Shown here: positions 15,492 to 24,399 of the stretch, one piece after another
Position numbering within the stretch: position 1 is the first letter of the stretch
Layout: every line of letters starts with the position of its first letter
NCBI GenBank assembly: GCA_001717545.1
Contig: CP017039.1
Location: 930,001 to 994,000 of the forward strand
Length of the DNA stretch: 64,000 bases
Direction: 5' to 3'
From: Anaerolineaceae bacterium oral taxon 439
Lineage (GTDB): Bacteria > Chloroflexota > Anaerolineae > Anaerolineales > Anaerolineaceae
Made by a program: the position numbers and the translations under genes
The notes under the pieces: generated by a model
Databases searched by the model: none
Told to the model about the DNA's origin: nothing
What the model saw: only the letters and a program-made list of their open reading frames with translations

Positions 15492-16070
15492 TCAGCCCTT
15501 GATCCGGAGCGGGACGCCGGCGAGCATGAAGCAGGCGGTGGCCGCATGTCGGACGATGCGCTGGTTAATCCTGCCGAGGGTATCGCGGTAAAGACGGCCC
15601 AACGGGTACGCCGGGATAATCCCCAGTCCGACTTCGTTCGATACCAGGACGAAGGTCGTTTTCGGGTTTTCTCTGATGATCGCGAAGAGCTTATCCAGCT
15701 CTGGGGAGAGAACGGAATACGCGTATTCTTCGGAAGCGATTTCCGGGAGCGTGATCACGATATTGGACGCCCAGACGGAAACGCAGTCGATAATGACGCC
15801 CTGATATGGTCCGTCGTTGGAAAGGCGCTGCCTGAGCTTATCGAACGTTCGGGAATAGGCTTCGAGCGTGTCCCAGTTGCTGGGACGGCGGGCCTGATGC
15901 GCCTCGATCCTCCGGCGCATCTCGTCGTCCGCGGCCTGCGCCGTCGCGACGTAAAGAACGCGTTCGCCGGCGGATTTTACGAGCTCTTCTGAGTAATGGC
16001 TTTTTCCGCTGCGCGCGCCGCCGAAGACGAAATGCAGATTTGCGAATAATTCGGATGCATGGTCGCTCAT
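15492..16070 (-). CDS. cobU: CobU/CobP bifunctional adenosylcobinamide kinase / guanylyltransferase
   Basis: A 192-residue enzyme that phosphorylates adenosylcobinamide and then transfers GMP to give adenosylcobinamide-GDP, the acceptor for lower-ligand attachment. The P-loop is FGGARSGKSHYSEEL (15-29). RRIEAHQARRP carries the histidine that is guanylylated in CobU, and VLVSNEVGLGIIP is the third family block. Length is normal. It overlaps the CbiR stop by 4 bp and is the last gene of the leftward corrinoid cluster, converging on the AlbA_2 gene. Confidence 0.93.
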   Translation of the reverse strand: MSDHASELFANLHFVFGGARSGKSHYSEELVKSAGERVLYVATAQAADDEMRRRIEAHQARRPSNWDTLEAYSRTFDKLRQRLSNDGPYQGVIIDCVSVWASNIVITLPEIASEEYAYSVLSPELDKLFAIIRENPKTTFVLVSNEVGLGIIPAYPLGRLYRDTLGRINQRIVRHAATACFMLAGVPLRIKG

Positions 16071-16852
16071 AATATCTCCCTCAGCAACTTCATAGACGAT
16101 CGGAAATCGTTCTCGTTGAATATTTCCAACGTTACAACGCCGGCGTAGGAATTCAGGACGAGTTCTTTCAGAATTAATTCTACCCGATTATCGCTGAAGG
16201 ACGTTAAGCTGCTGTGGTCGCGTTTGGCGATCCCATGCAGGTGGATAACTTTCGTTCGGGCGAGCCGTGGGCGCAGGTAGGGAATCGGATCGCGTCCCTG
16301 GAGCCAGAGATGGCCGAGATCCACGCAGTAAGACGCGCCGAACCGGCGGACGATTCCGTCGTTCCGTTCGGCGGGGTACGATTCGAGGTTTTCGATCGCC
16401 AGCCGGCTCCGGTCGGGAAGCGCGCCGGTCAGCCGTTCCAATGCATTCAGGCAGTTCCGCTCCATTTCGGCGAGTTCGTTTTCCTCCGCCATGCCGATCT
16501 GGTGCGTATCGAGATGGGCGACGTAGGCGATTGGATCGAGCTTCTCAGTACAGCCGATCACTTTCAGCGCTTTTTCAATCGAGATGTCTGCGCGTTCGCC
16601 GCCGGCGGTGAATTTCAGGTCCAGCGGCAGGTGAACCGTCCAGGAAAGCGCATGGTCCGCGGCGATCCGGCGGAGCTCCTTGACGAGCGCCTCCGAAGGC
16701 AGGTTCGAATAATCGTCGGCTTCGAAGAGAACGAGCTCGATATCGTCGACTTTGTCGGCGAGGTAACGGACGTTGGGGAGGATATCGGCGGGAATGATGT
16801 AGGAGGTCGTCCCCAGCCGAAACGGCAGCGCCGGAAAATTTTTCAGGCTCAT
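16067..16852 (-). CDS. cbiR: Cobamide-remodelling phosphodiesterase CbiR-like (AP endonuclease 2 fold)
   Basis: A 261-residue TIM-barrel protein of the xylose-isomerase-like/AP endonuclease 2 superfamily. Metal-site residues lie in TVHLPLDLKF, VAHLDTHQ, LAIENLESY, YCVDLGHLWLQG, VIHLHGI and VTLEIFNENDF, spaced along successive strands. The CbiR family hydrolyses the phosphodiester that holds the lower ligand of a finished cobamide, freeing cobinamide phosphate for re-use. Its position between cobU and cobS, with 4-bp overlap and a 3-bp gap, supports that function over sugar isomerase. The family call rests on fold and neighbourhood; I could not compare sequences. Confidence 0.75.
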   Translation of the reverse strand: MSLKNFPALPFRLGTTSYIIPADILPNVRYLADKVDDIELVLFEADDYSNLPSEALVKELRRIAADHALSWTVHLPLDLKFTAGGERADISIEKALKVIGCTEKLDPIAYVAHLDTHQIGMAEENELAEMERNCLNALERLTGALPDRSRLAIENLESYPAERNDGIVRRFGASYCVDLGHLWLQGRDPIPYLRPRLARTKVIHLHGIAKRDHSSLTSFSDNRVELILKELVLNSYAGVVTLEIFNENDFRSSMKLLREIL

Positions 16853-16855
16853 GGG

Positions 16856-17773
16856 CTAAAGATGATAAATGAACGAGAACGAATCCGTCATGAGAAAGAC
16901 CGGCGGATGAAGCGTGAATAAGAAGAGGACGATCAGTTCGGAAATCTCGATTGCCGCGCCTAAGACGTCGCCGTTGATCCCGCCAATCGTTTTTCGTGCG
17001 ATTTTCCCGAGCCAGCCGGGCAGTTTCCAGAGAACGAACAGCCGAAAGATCATCAGGATAATTTCGAGCAACCCGATCAGCGAGCTCCGTTTCTGATGAA
17101 AATTGAAACCGCGGTACATGATGATCGAATTGTATCGCAGCGACAAAACCGCGACCCCGGCGAGCGTCAGCAACGGCAGGATCGCGCCGTAAGCGACCGC
17201 TTTGGGATGCAGCTCTTTTTTCAGCTGTGCCGCCATGCCGTTCGGGTTGACGACCGGTTCGTCCCGGACGATCTTCAGCGCGGCCCAGCGCGCGTAAACC
17301 GGCGCGAAGAAGAGGACCGGGGTGAAGAAGATCGGGATCAATTGCGCTTTCATCAGGAAAAAGAGGATCGTTCCGGCCAGCGCGTACGTCCCGTGATGAA
17401 CGTCTTTCATGATTTCCAGGCGGCGTTCCGCCGTTCCGGCGTAGAAGAAGCCGTCGAAAACGTCCATGAGCCCGTCTAAATGCAGCGCGCCGGTCAGCGC
17501 AACCCAGACGATCAGCTCGAATACGCCGTTATTGTCGTACTGTACGGTTTCGGAAAAGAACAGGCGTGTCAGGATCAGGAGAACGCCGATGATCCCGCCG
17601 GCGAGCGGGTAGAGGACGGTCGAGAGCCGCCGGTTGGCGAAGGTGTCTTCTTCGGCGGAAACGCGGACCGGGATCCGCGTCAGGAAGCGCAGCGCGATTT
17701 TCAGCGCCGCGCGGAAGCTCGCGCGCTCACCTGAGGCCGGAGAGGAGAGCTGAGAAGTTGGTTCCATATTCAA
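16856..17773 (-). CDS. cobS: CobS adenosylcobinamide-GDP ribazoletransferase (cobalamin synthase)
   Basis: A 305-residue integral membrane enzyme that joins adenosylcobinamide-GDP to alpha-ribazole or its phosphate, forming the nucleotide loop. The catalytic metal motif is GALHLDGLMDVFDGFF (about 94-109), followed by KDVHHGTYALAGTILFFLMK. Several hydrophobic segments follow. It is somewhat longer than most CobS proteins (about 250), mainly by an N-terminal stretch and an internal FNFHQKRSSL insertion. The listed start is TTG 17771-17773 with GAGG about 5 nt upstream; ATG 17767 is two codons inside. Confidence 0.93.
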   Translation of the reverse strand: MNMEPTSQLSSPASGERASFRAALKIALRFLTRIPVRVSAEEDTFANRRLSTVLYPLAGGIIGVLLILTRLFFSETVQYDNNGVFELIVWVALTGALHLDGLMDVFDGFFYAGTAERRLEIMKDVHHGTYALAGTILFFLMKAQLIPIFFTPVLFFAPVYARWAALKIVRDEPVVNPNGMAAQLKKELHPKAVAYGAILPLLTLAGVAVLSLRYNSIIMYRGFNFHQKRSSLIGLLEIILMIFRLFVLWKLPGWLGKIARKTIGGINGDVLGAAIEISELIVLFLFTLHPPVFLMTDSFSFIYHL

Positions 17774-17797
17774 ATTGTACCTCGATTTTCAGGAGGT

Positions 17798-18313
17798 TCA
17801 GCGCGCAGGCGGATCTGGCAGCGTGAAGAGGTCGAAGCGGAACCCCAGCGCGCTGAAATCAGCGATATGATCCGGACGGATAACGACGAGCGCGCGGCGA
17901 TAGTCCGCCTCGCGAAGGAGATCAAACGCGGCGGTCAATCCTTCGTGGCGCCGGAATTCGAGCGGACCGAGCTCGTCGACGACGATCAGGTCGGCTTCCC
18001 GAACCGCGGCCAGCGACTCGTTTGCCCAGCGGAAAACGCCGTCGTCAATTGTCCATTTTCCCAATCGCGTTCCGAGATCGATCCCGGGATCGTCGCTTCC
18101 GGCGAATTTCTCCGCGCCGGAAACGACGTCGACAAGGCTGAAGCCGGTTTTAACGCCGTTTTCGTTAAATCGTCCGGGTTGAAGGACCCCTGCGCAGCGG
18201 AACCCGTCTTCCCGCCAGCGTTCGATCGCGCCGCGGCAGAAGGTCGTTTTACCAGCGCCGCGTCCGCCTGATATGACGCTGATTCGACGGGGCGGAGTAT
18301 CGCTGCGTTTCAT
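17798..18313 (-). CDS. P-loop NTPase, THEP1/DUF2478-like
   Basis: A 171-residue nucleoside-triphosphatase-like protein. Walker A is ISGGRGAGKTTFC near the N-terminus, Walker B is LIVVDELGPLEFR in mid-protein, where the Glu after Asp and the LE...R pattern are typical of THEP1 NTPases. I start at ATG 18311-18313 because this puts the P-loop near the N-terminus as in the family; ATG 18361 would add 16 residues overlapping the upstream gene. It lies 24 bp upstream of cobS on the same strand. A role linked to corrinoid metabolism is suggested only by position. CobA-type corrinoid adenosyltransferases also have P-loops, but its motifs do not fit them well. Confidence 0.7.
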   Translation of the reverse strand: MKRSDTPPRRISVISGGRGAGKTTFCRGAIERWREDGFRCAGVLQPGRFNENGVKTGFSLVDVVSGAEKFAGSDDPGIDLGTRLGKWTIDDGVFRWANESLAAVREADLIVVDELGPLEFRRHEGLTAAFDLLREADYRRALVVIRPDHIADFSALGFRFDLFTLPDPPAR

Positions 18314-18327
18314 TGGGAAAATTTTCG

Positions 18328-19539
18328 TTAATAAGGTTCGATGATCCGCTGAATCGTCCACCAGCGGTTCCAGTACAGCAGGATCAGCGTGACAAACGGG
18401 AAGATCAGATTCAGCGCGGAGACCGGTTCGGCGAACCCGGTATAGAAAAGGCTGACAAGCCAGGGGATCAGGAGAAACGCGGCGCTCAGCGCCAGCGATA
18501 TCGCGGTCCCGAACCGCTGCCAGCGCTGCATCGCTTTATCCATCGCGTACAGGAACGGGATCCAGAGCAGGTAAAGATTTTTTCCGATATTGGGGATCCC
18601 GACGAGGAATCCGGCGCTGAGCGTCATCGCCAGGACCCATTCGAAAGCGCGTTCGTCCTGTTTCGCGTTCAGCGCCCATTCGAGGATCATCAGCAGCGCG
18701 ATGACGCCGGAAACCGCCCAGGCGATCCGTCCGCCGATTTCCGGCTGCCAGACTTCAATAAAGAGCGCAAAGTACATTGGATTCAGGTATTTATAGTAGT
18801 AGATAATCGCGCGCAAAAACTCGGTCGGCCAATTCGGCATGAACAGGAACGAAATCAGGATCAGCAACCCGAGGACCATCATAAACCAGGCGGCAACCGC
18901 GCCGCGCCGGTTCGCGAGCGTCCAGATCAGGATCCAGAGGATGGGGAGGAGCGTCAGGCTGTATTTCATCGTTGCGAACGCTAACATGATCCCCGCAAAT
19001 TCAAGTTCGTTTTCCCGGACGGCGTTGACGGCGACGAGGAGCGCCAGAACGGAAAGGATCCCGATATCTCCGTCCATGGCGGCGAAGGCGCCGTAATACG
19101 TGAAGAGAACGAACGAGCCGACGACCGCGGGCGAAAGCCATCCTGAGCGAAGCCGGAGCGCGGCGATCGTTCGAATCGCGATCAGGACGAGCGCCGCTTC
19201 GCAGACAGTCATCCAGATTACCAGCGCGGCATCATAATTCCCGATAAACGAGAGCGGAAGCGTCGGGAGCGTCGCGTACAGCGGCAGCGTGAACCCCGAT
19301 ACGCGGACGTCATGCGTATGCCGCAGCACGATATTTTCGAATATCCCGGCGCTGTAGGGGTTCTGGCCCTGCGCGAAGAGAACGCGCCCTGCGAGCCAGT
19401 TCGCGTAAAAACTCGCCCCGTAATCGGTCCTGCTGACGAGGAAGACGTTCACGGCGGCGAAAACGATGGTCAGAAGAATAACGACGGATACGACCGAGGG
19501 CGAAAGCCCGTAGGTCCGTTTCGGCGGTTCGAGAATCAT
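18328..19539 (-). CDS. Polytopic membrane glycosyltransferase, GT87/DUF2029-like
   Basis: A 403-residue protein with about ten hydrophobic helices. It starts with a cytoplasmic tail, TM1 near 17-35 and an extracytoplasmic loop DYGASFYANWLAGRVLFAQGQNPYS, the aspartate-bearing first loop of GT-C transferases of family 87, which use polyprenyl-phosphate sugars as donors. VSGFTLPLYATLPTLPL after it is also typical of that family. The donor and acceptor are unknown. It lies upstream of the NTPase with a short gap or overlap, depending on the start taken for the latter. Link to corrinoid genes is probably only transcriptional. Confidence 0.75.
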   Translation of the reverse strand: MILEPPKRTYGLSPSVVSVVILLTIVFAAVNVFLVSRTDYGASFYANWLAGRVLFAQGQNPYSAGIFENIVLRHTHDVRVSGFTLPLYATLPTLPLSFIGNYDAALVIWMTVCEAALVLIAIRTIAALRLRSGWLSPAVVGSFVLFTYYGAFAAMDGDIGILSVLALLVAVNAVRENELEFAGIMLAFATMKYSLTLLPILWILIWTLANRRGAVAAWFMMVLGLLILISFLFMPNWPTEFLRAIIYYYKYLNPMYFALFIEVWQPEIGGRIAWAVSGVIALLMILEWALNAKQDERAFEWVLAMTLSAGFLVGIPNIGKNLYLLWIPFLYAMDKAMQRWQRFGTAISLALSAAFLLIPWLVSLFYTGFAEPVSALNLIFPFVTLILLYWNRWWTIQRIIEPY

Positions 19540-19573
19540 ATCGGCAGGGTCAGGTTTATCCGGTCGGCCCCGG

Positions 19574-20710
19574 TCAGATCGCTTTCCGGTAGACGCGATG
19601 AACCTTGGAGCGTTTCATTCCCAGCCCGTTCATTTCGCGCTGGACTTCTTTCGCGGTCTCGGACATCTGCGCCCCTTCGCCGGTCAGGAAACGCGGATTA
19701 TCGCGGATAATTTCATGGACCCCGTCGAAGAGGAGCGCGTCGCCGCCTTTGATCCGGTATTCGGATAGGATCCCGAGCCCGTTGACGATAATTCGATCGG
19801 TCTTTTTTATTTCCCGGAGAATATCAAGAATCAGGAGCGGGTTCAGGAGGCTGCCGTTATGCCGCTGCATGGCGGCGGAGATATCCGGGAAACCGAGGAT
19901 GAACCCGATCAGCTCGTCTTTGTCGTTGACGATGAACTTGACGAGGTTGGGATCGACGAAGTTGATCACGTTATCGATCAGAAAGTTCAGGTCGCGTTCG
20001 GTCAGCGGAAAATACTCCCAGTTATTCGTAAACGCCTTTTCGTACAGCTGGCCAATCTCTTTCGCGCGGGCGAGGATGTCTTTCCGGTTTTTGAACGTGA
20101 AAACCTTGATTTCGCCGCGTTGTCGAACGAGATCGACGGCGCGCGTGACTTTTTCGGGGACGACGACGGTCGATGTATTGAATTCGACCGAGATAAAGTC
20201 GGTGACCTTTGCGAGGCCGATGCCTTCAAGGAGCGTCTGATAATACGGGAAGTTATAGGAGGACATGTTCATCGACTGGCGCAGGTTGAAGCCGTCTACG
20301 AGAACGCCGTAGCCGTCGAAAAGCGAGAACCCTTTCGGCCCGATCATCTCGTTCATCCCGCGCTCCCGCCCCCAGCCGATCGCCGCGTCAAAGAGCGCGG
20401 CGGTAACGTCCGGATCGTAAATCGCGTCGAAGAGGCAGAAGCTCAGGACTTTTTTCTTCTGGTAGTCGTTGAAATGCGGATTGATCAGCGCGGCGATCCG
20501 TCCGACGATCCGTCCCGCGCGGTAAGCGAGGAAAAAATCCGCCTCGCCGTATTCGTAAAACGGATGCTTCTTCCGGTTCATCATCATCGCGACGTCGTTT
20601 CGAAACGGCGGGACCCAGTTCGGGTCGTTCTTATACAGGTCGAATTGGAATTGGATAAACGCGCTGACGTCTTTACGGTTCCCGGTATCGATTTTGCGGA
20701 TTTGAATCAT
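19574..20710 (-). CDS. GNAT-like protein of unknown substrate (COG3146/YghO type)
   Basis: A 378-residue soluble protein with a GNAT-like layout. The N-terminal part (FQFDLYKNDPNWVPPFRND, then HPFYEYGEADFFLAYRAGRIVGRIAA) is the recognisable half of a group of large conserved proteins annotated as N-acetyltransferase-like. GPKGFSLFDGYGVLVDGF and VDPNLVKFIVNDKDELIGFIL are further conserved-looking blocks; the latter looks like a second GNAT core. GGAGG lies 5-9 nt before the ATG. It is the first gene of the leftward cluster, 34 bp from the GT87 gene. Function not known to me. Confidence 0.6.
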   Translation of the reverse strand: MIQIRKIDTGNRKDVSAFIQFQFDLYKNDPNWVPPFRNDVAMMMNRKKHPFYEYGEADFFLAYRAGRIVGRIAALINPHFNDYQKKKVLSFCLFDAIYDPDVTAALFDAAIGWGRERGMNEMIGPKGFSLFDGYGVLVDGFNLRQSMNMSSYNFPYYQTLLEGIGLAKVTDFISVEFNTSTVVVPEKVTRAVDLVRQRGEIKVFTFKNRKDILARAKEIGQLYEKAFTNNWEYFPLTERDLNFLIDNVINFVDPNLVKFIVNDKDELIGFILGFPDISAAMQRHNGSLLNPLLILDILREIKKTDRIIVNGLGILSEYRIKGGDALLFDGVHEIIRDNPRFLTGEGAQMSETAKEVQREMNGLGMKRSKVHRVYRKAI

Positions 20711-20840
20711 ATGCCCTCCGACATGACAATTCTTTAATGATCGGGTTTATTTTACCTTTTTTTTCGATAAAAATCGTGTTGGGATGGAAAATCGCCTGCG
20801 TTTGCATGGCCGGATTCGCCGGTGGATTGGGGCTGGAAAG

Positions 20841-20877
20841 AGAACGGACGCCGAGCGGTTCAGCTGGCGTCCGTTCT
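20841..20877 (-). terminator. Strong hairpin downstream of the ABC transporter pair
   Basis: AGAACGGACGCC (20841-20852) and GGCGTCCGTTCT (20866-20877) form a perfect 12-bp stem with a 13-nt loop, starting 18 bp after the stop of the second ABC gene on the minus strand. No T-run follows on that strand, so it may act in mRNA 3'-end protection or Rho-assisted termination. The rest of 20711-20894 shows a TAAAAT -10-like element (20749-20754, minus) for the GNAT-like gene. Confidence 0.6.
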
Positions 20878-20894
20878 GTCAGGCGAAACGTGGA

Positions 20895-22613
20895 TTAATA
20901 CGTAAACGCGTCGGTCAGCCGCGACTTATCGATCATTTCGCGATAGGTTGTAGAGCGGTCGAGGAGCTCCTGATGATTCCCTGCGGCTTCGACAAGCCCG
21001 TCTTTCAGGACGACGATCGTATCGGCGTTTTCGATCGATTTCATGCGGTGCGAAATGATGATAACCGTCCTTCCCTTGATCAGGGAGTTCAACGAATCCT
21101 GGATCCTCTTTTCGTTCTCGATATCGAGCGCGGCGCTGATTTCGTCTAAGAGAATAATCGGCGAATTTTTCAGGATCGCGCGCGCGATCGAAAGCCGCTG
21201 GCGTTCGCCGCCGGAGAGTTTTCCGCCGTTCTCCCCGATCATCGTCTCGTACCCGTTCGGGAGCTTCAAAACGAACTCGTCGCAATTTGCCAAACGCGCC
21301 GCTTCCTTGACCTCCTCGTCGCTTGCGTCGGGACGTCCGATCCGAATATTTTCGAGAACGGTGGTGTTAAAGAGAGTGACGTCCTGAAAGACGATCGAGA
21401 TTTTCTTGAAGAGATCTTCCGTCGCGATGTTCTTCATGTCGCGGCCGTCGATCCGGATTTCGCCTTGGTCATAGTCGTACAGGCGCGAAGCCAGACGCAG
21501 AGCCGTCGTCTTTCCGCCGCCGGACGGCCCGACGAGCGCCGTGACTTTTCCGGCGGGAGCGGTGAAGCTGACGCCGTTGATAACGTGGTTATCGTCGTAC
21601 GCGAAAGTAACATCTTTAAATTCGATCGCGGTATCGCGGATTTCGGCGGATTCGCCGCTTTGAATCGCCGTTTCGTTAATCGATTGGATATTCTTGACGC
21701 GGCTGTCAATGTAGAGCATCTCGGCGAAGTTCATCTGGATATCGAGGATCGCTTCGCTGATCCGCGACGAGGCAAGAATATACCCGAGGAGATAAAGGAG
21801 CGTTACGCCGTCGTTGGCATAAAGGATCGATCCGACGAAAATGGTTACGCCCAGCATCGAACGGACGATAAACCCGGATAGCGTAACCGGGATTGCCTGC
21901 GCAAATTCGGCTCGGATATGGATTTTTTCCGAATCTTCGATTGAGGCGGCGACGTCTTTCCGAGTCGCTTCCTCGAGCCGATAACTTTTAATTTCTTGCT
22001 GAAGCTCGATCGCCTGCTGGAATTTTTCGGCGTTTTCGCGAAGCTTGACGAAATATTTATTTGTCTCGCGGATTTGGATCGATTTCGAAAGATAGAGAAA
22101 CGCGAAGCTGAGAATCGTTGGAATAATAATGCTCAGTCCCAACGGCACGTTCCAGACCAGGAGCAGTATCGAGATCAGCACGAAAGCAATGAGATTGCTG
22201 TAGAACTTGGGAATGGCGTGACTGAGGGCGTGTTCTATATCGGTGATGTCTTTCATGATTGCCTGCGCCAAGTCGGACATATCGTGCTTGGAGAAGAACG
22301 AAAGCGGGAGCTCTTTTAACTTTTCCGCGAGGTTGATCCGCAACGTTTTCGCTTCCGAATAAACGACCGTATAGGTATCGTTATAGTTAACGTAATATAG
22401 GACGAACATGACGAGCGCGCCGCCGCAGATCAGGATCACGAACGTTTGCAGACTGGGCAGCCCGCCTTCAAGCAGCCCCTTGGTAAAAACCATAATGATT
22501 ATCATTGGAATCATATTCGAAATGGCGAGAAACGCGCCGCTGACAATCGCGCGGATAATTTCCGAAGCGCCGCTGTCGGAGAGTTGGAATCGGTTTTTTA
22601 AGTAATTGATCAT
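20895..22613 (-). CDS. ABC transporter half (TM + ATPase), IrtB/siderophore-type
   Basis: A 572-residue fused permease-ATPase. Six TM helices occupy about 20-300; the nucleotide-binding domain follows with Walker A LVGPSGGGKTTAL, Q-loop IVFQDVTLF, signature KLSGGERQRLSIARAIL, Walker B PIILLDEISAALD and H-loop IIISHRM. Note DEISAALD in place of the usual DEATSALD. It starts 13 bp after the partner gene and the two should form a heterodimer. Iron-box sequences before the pair suggest siderophore or metal-chelate transport rather than lipid or drug export; that part is inference. Confidence 0.85.
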   Translation of the reverse strand: MINYLKNRFQLSDSGASEIIRAIVSGAFLAISNMIPMIIIMVFTKGLLEGGLPSLQTFVILICGGALVMFVLYYVNYNDTYTVVYSEAKTLRINLAEKLKELPLSFFSKHDMSDLAQAIMKDITDIEHALSHAIPKFYSNLIAFVLISILLLVWNVPLGLSIIIPTILSFAFLYLSKSIQIRETNKYFVKLRENAEKFQQAIELQQEIKSYRLEEATRKDVAASIEDSEKIHIRAEFAQAIPVTLSGFIVRSMLGVTIFVGSILYANDGVTLLYLLGYILASSRISEAILDIQMNFAEMLYIDSRVKNIQSINETAIQSGESAEIRDTAIEFKDVTFAYDDNHVINGVSFTAPAGKVTALVGPSGGGKTTALRLASRLYDYDQGEIRIDGRDMKNIATEDLFKKISIVFQDVTLFNTTVLENIRIGRPDASDEEVKEAARLANCDEFVLKLPNGYETMIGENGGKLSGGERQRLSIARAILKNSPIILLDEISAALDIENEKRIQDSLNSLIKGRTVIIISHRMKSIENADTIVVLKDGLVEAAGNHQELLDRSTTYREMIDKSRLTDAFTY

Positions 22614-22626
22614 GGTTTCCTTCTTT

Positions 22627-24366
22627 TCAGGATACGGCCCAGACGTTGGCCTGGTGATAGAGATCGACTAATTTCTTGTATTCGCCGCTGAGTTTTACCA
22701 ATTCGGCATGCGATCCGCGTTCGACGATTTTTCCGGCGTCGACGACGAGAATCTCGTCAACGTTCTGAATCGCGCTGAGACGATGCGCGATCATGATCAC
22801 CGTCTTTCCTTTCATCAGGTTCGCGAAGGCCTGTTGGATCTCGTATTCGTTTTCAGGGTCGGCTGCGGCGGAGGCTTCGTCCAGGATGATAACGTTGGCG
22901 TTTTTCAGGATCGCTCGGGCGATCGCGATACGCTGAATTTCTCCGCCGGATAAATGGATCCCCTGGCTTCCGATCAGCGTATTTTCCCGTTCCGGGAATT
23001 TCGCCAGTATTTCGTCGCACTGCGCCAGCGAGAGGGCTTTCATGATTTCTTCCCGAGTGGCGTCCGGACGTCCGATCCGGACGTTTTCGTAGATTGTCGT
23101 TTTGAACAGTTTCGTATTCTGGAAGACGAACGCGATATTTTGCATAACGGCTTCCTGCGAGTACGTTGTCAGCGGTTTTCCGCCGATCCGGATTTCGCCG
23201 CCGTTGAGTTTATAGAAGCCGGAAATCAGTTTCGCAATCGTCGATTTTCCGCCTCCTGAACTCCCGACGAGCGCGTATGTCCGCTTGCCCGGGAGCTTGA
23301 AACTCAGATCGTTCAAAACGTATTCGTCGTCATACTTGAAGGAAACGTCGGAAAATTCGATATCGTAATTGCTGAACCGGGTTTCGTTTCCGAAAACGAC
23401 TTCTTCTTCGCTCATCTCGGTAATGAGATTTTCGATTTTATCGACGACGTCTCCCGCCTGAAGCTTGTACATGCCGACGTACATGACCTTCATGAAACAG
23501 TTGAAAAGCAGTCCCGAAAAGACGGTATAAAAGATGACTTTCACGATGATTTCGTTTGTTTCCGCTCCTGCCCCGAACTTAACGAATGCGAGGGGGATCG
23601 TAAACGCGACGCCGATGTTCAGAATAACCTGAAACAATACGAACGGCATCCTGCAGCTCAAGGTATACGCATGGGCAGTATCTCCGTATTCGATGATGGC
23701 GTTGTAAAAAGAAGTAAACGATTCGAGGCCGCCGCCGAAAATTTTAACGACGGGCATTCCGCGGACGTATTCGACCGCCTGCGCGCCCATTTTTTCTAAC
23801 GCCAGAGCGTATTTCCGCATGAATTGCTGGTTGCCGGTTGTCAGGTAAATCAGCAGCGTACCGACGATAAGCATAATCACGAACAAAATCCCGAGCCGCC
23901 AGTCGACGCTGAACATGATCAGCGTAATCAGGATCGGCGCGAGCGCGGCGACCGTCAAGTCCGGAATCAGGTGCGCGACGATCGTGTGCGTTTGTTCCGT
24001 GTTGTCGTCGATCAGCTTACGGATCCGTCCGGACTGATTACGGTCGAAAAAGGAGAAAGAGGCTTTTAAGAGGTTTTCAAGCCCGCGCTTTTTCAGGTTG
24101 CTTTCGAGGCGGAACGCGACGATATGCGTCGCGATGAGACTGAAGAAGTAGCTTATCCCGTAAGCTAATAAAAGTCCCGCGATGACGTATGCCGCATGTT
24201 TCCCTTCTGTGGTGTTTCGGTTGACGATCAACGCGTTTAAAAATTGATAAAGATACCAGAACGTAATAAACTGGAAAACGGTCGCGATCGTGGTTAGAAA
24301 AACGGCGAAAATCGCTAAGAATTTCTTTTCCGGAACATACTTGAGGAGTTTCTTGTAAATTTCCAT
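22627..24366 (-). CDS. ABC transporter half (TM + ATPase), IrtA/siderophore-type
   Basis: A 579-residue fused permease-ATPase, first gene of the pair. TM helices fill about 15-310 (for example AIFAVFLTTIATVFQFITFW). The ATPase part has Walker A LVGSSGGGKSTI, Q-loop FVFQNTKLF, signature HLSGGEIQRIAIARAIL, Walker B VIILDEASAAADPEN and H-loop IMIAHRLS. The signature reads LSGGE followed by I instead of R. AAGGA precedes the ATG by 6 nt. Two DtxR/IdeR-like palindromes lie 34-66 bp upstream, the second covering a probable -10. No extra siderophore-interacting FAD domain is fused, unlike mycobacterial IrtA. Confidence 0.85.
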   Translation of the reverse strand: MEIYKKLLKYVPEKKFLAIFAVFLTTIATVFQFITFWYLYQFLNALIVNRNTTEGKHAAYVIAGLLLAYGISYFFSLIATHIVAFRLESNLKKRGLENLLKASFSFFDRNQSGRIRKLIDDNTEQTHTIVAHLIPDLTVAALAPILITLIMFSVDWRLGILFVIMLIVGTLLIYLTTGNQQFMRKYALALEKMGAQAVEYVRGMPVVKIFGGGLESFTSFYNAIIEYGDTAHAYTLSCRMPFVLFQVILNIGVAFTIPLAFVKFGAGAETNEIIVKVIFYTVFSGLLFNCFMKVMYVGMYKLQAGDVVDKIENLITEMSEEEVVFGNETRFSNYDIEFSDVSFKYDDEYVLNDLSFKLPGKRTYALVGSSGGGKSTIAKLISGFYKLNGGEIRIGGKPLTTYSQEAVMQNIAFVFQNTKLFKTTIYENVRIGRPDATREEIMKALSLAQCDEILAKFPERENTLIGSQGIHLSGGEIQRIAIARAILKNANVIILDEASAAADPENEYEIQQAFANLMKGKTVIMIAHRLSAIQNVDEILVVDAGKIVERGSHAELVKLSGEYKKLVDLYHQANVWAVS

Positions 24367-24399
24367 TTAATTCCTTCTTTAACTTGATAGGATGAATTC

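Noticed and set aside
17767-17779. TACAAT before cobS as a further leaderless promoter
   Set aside because: It overlaps GAGGTACAAT, which can act as ribosome binding site for the TTG start, and the gap to the upstream gene is short, so co-transcription is simpler.
18313-20737. Long rightward open frames opposite the GT87 and GNAT-like genes
   Set aside because: They are rich in Arg, Asp and Gly, have no motifs, and mirror the real leftward genes; typical antisense frames of GC-rich DNA.
15484-20894. Cobalamin riboswitch controlling the cobU-cbiR-cobS cluster
   Set aside because: The gaps inside the cluster are too short and I could not find a B12-box-like core in 20711-20894 or between the genes.
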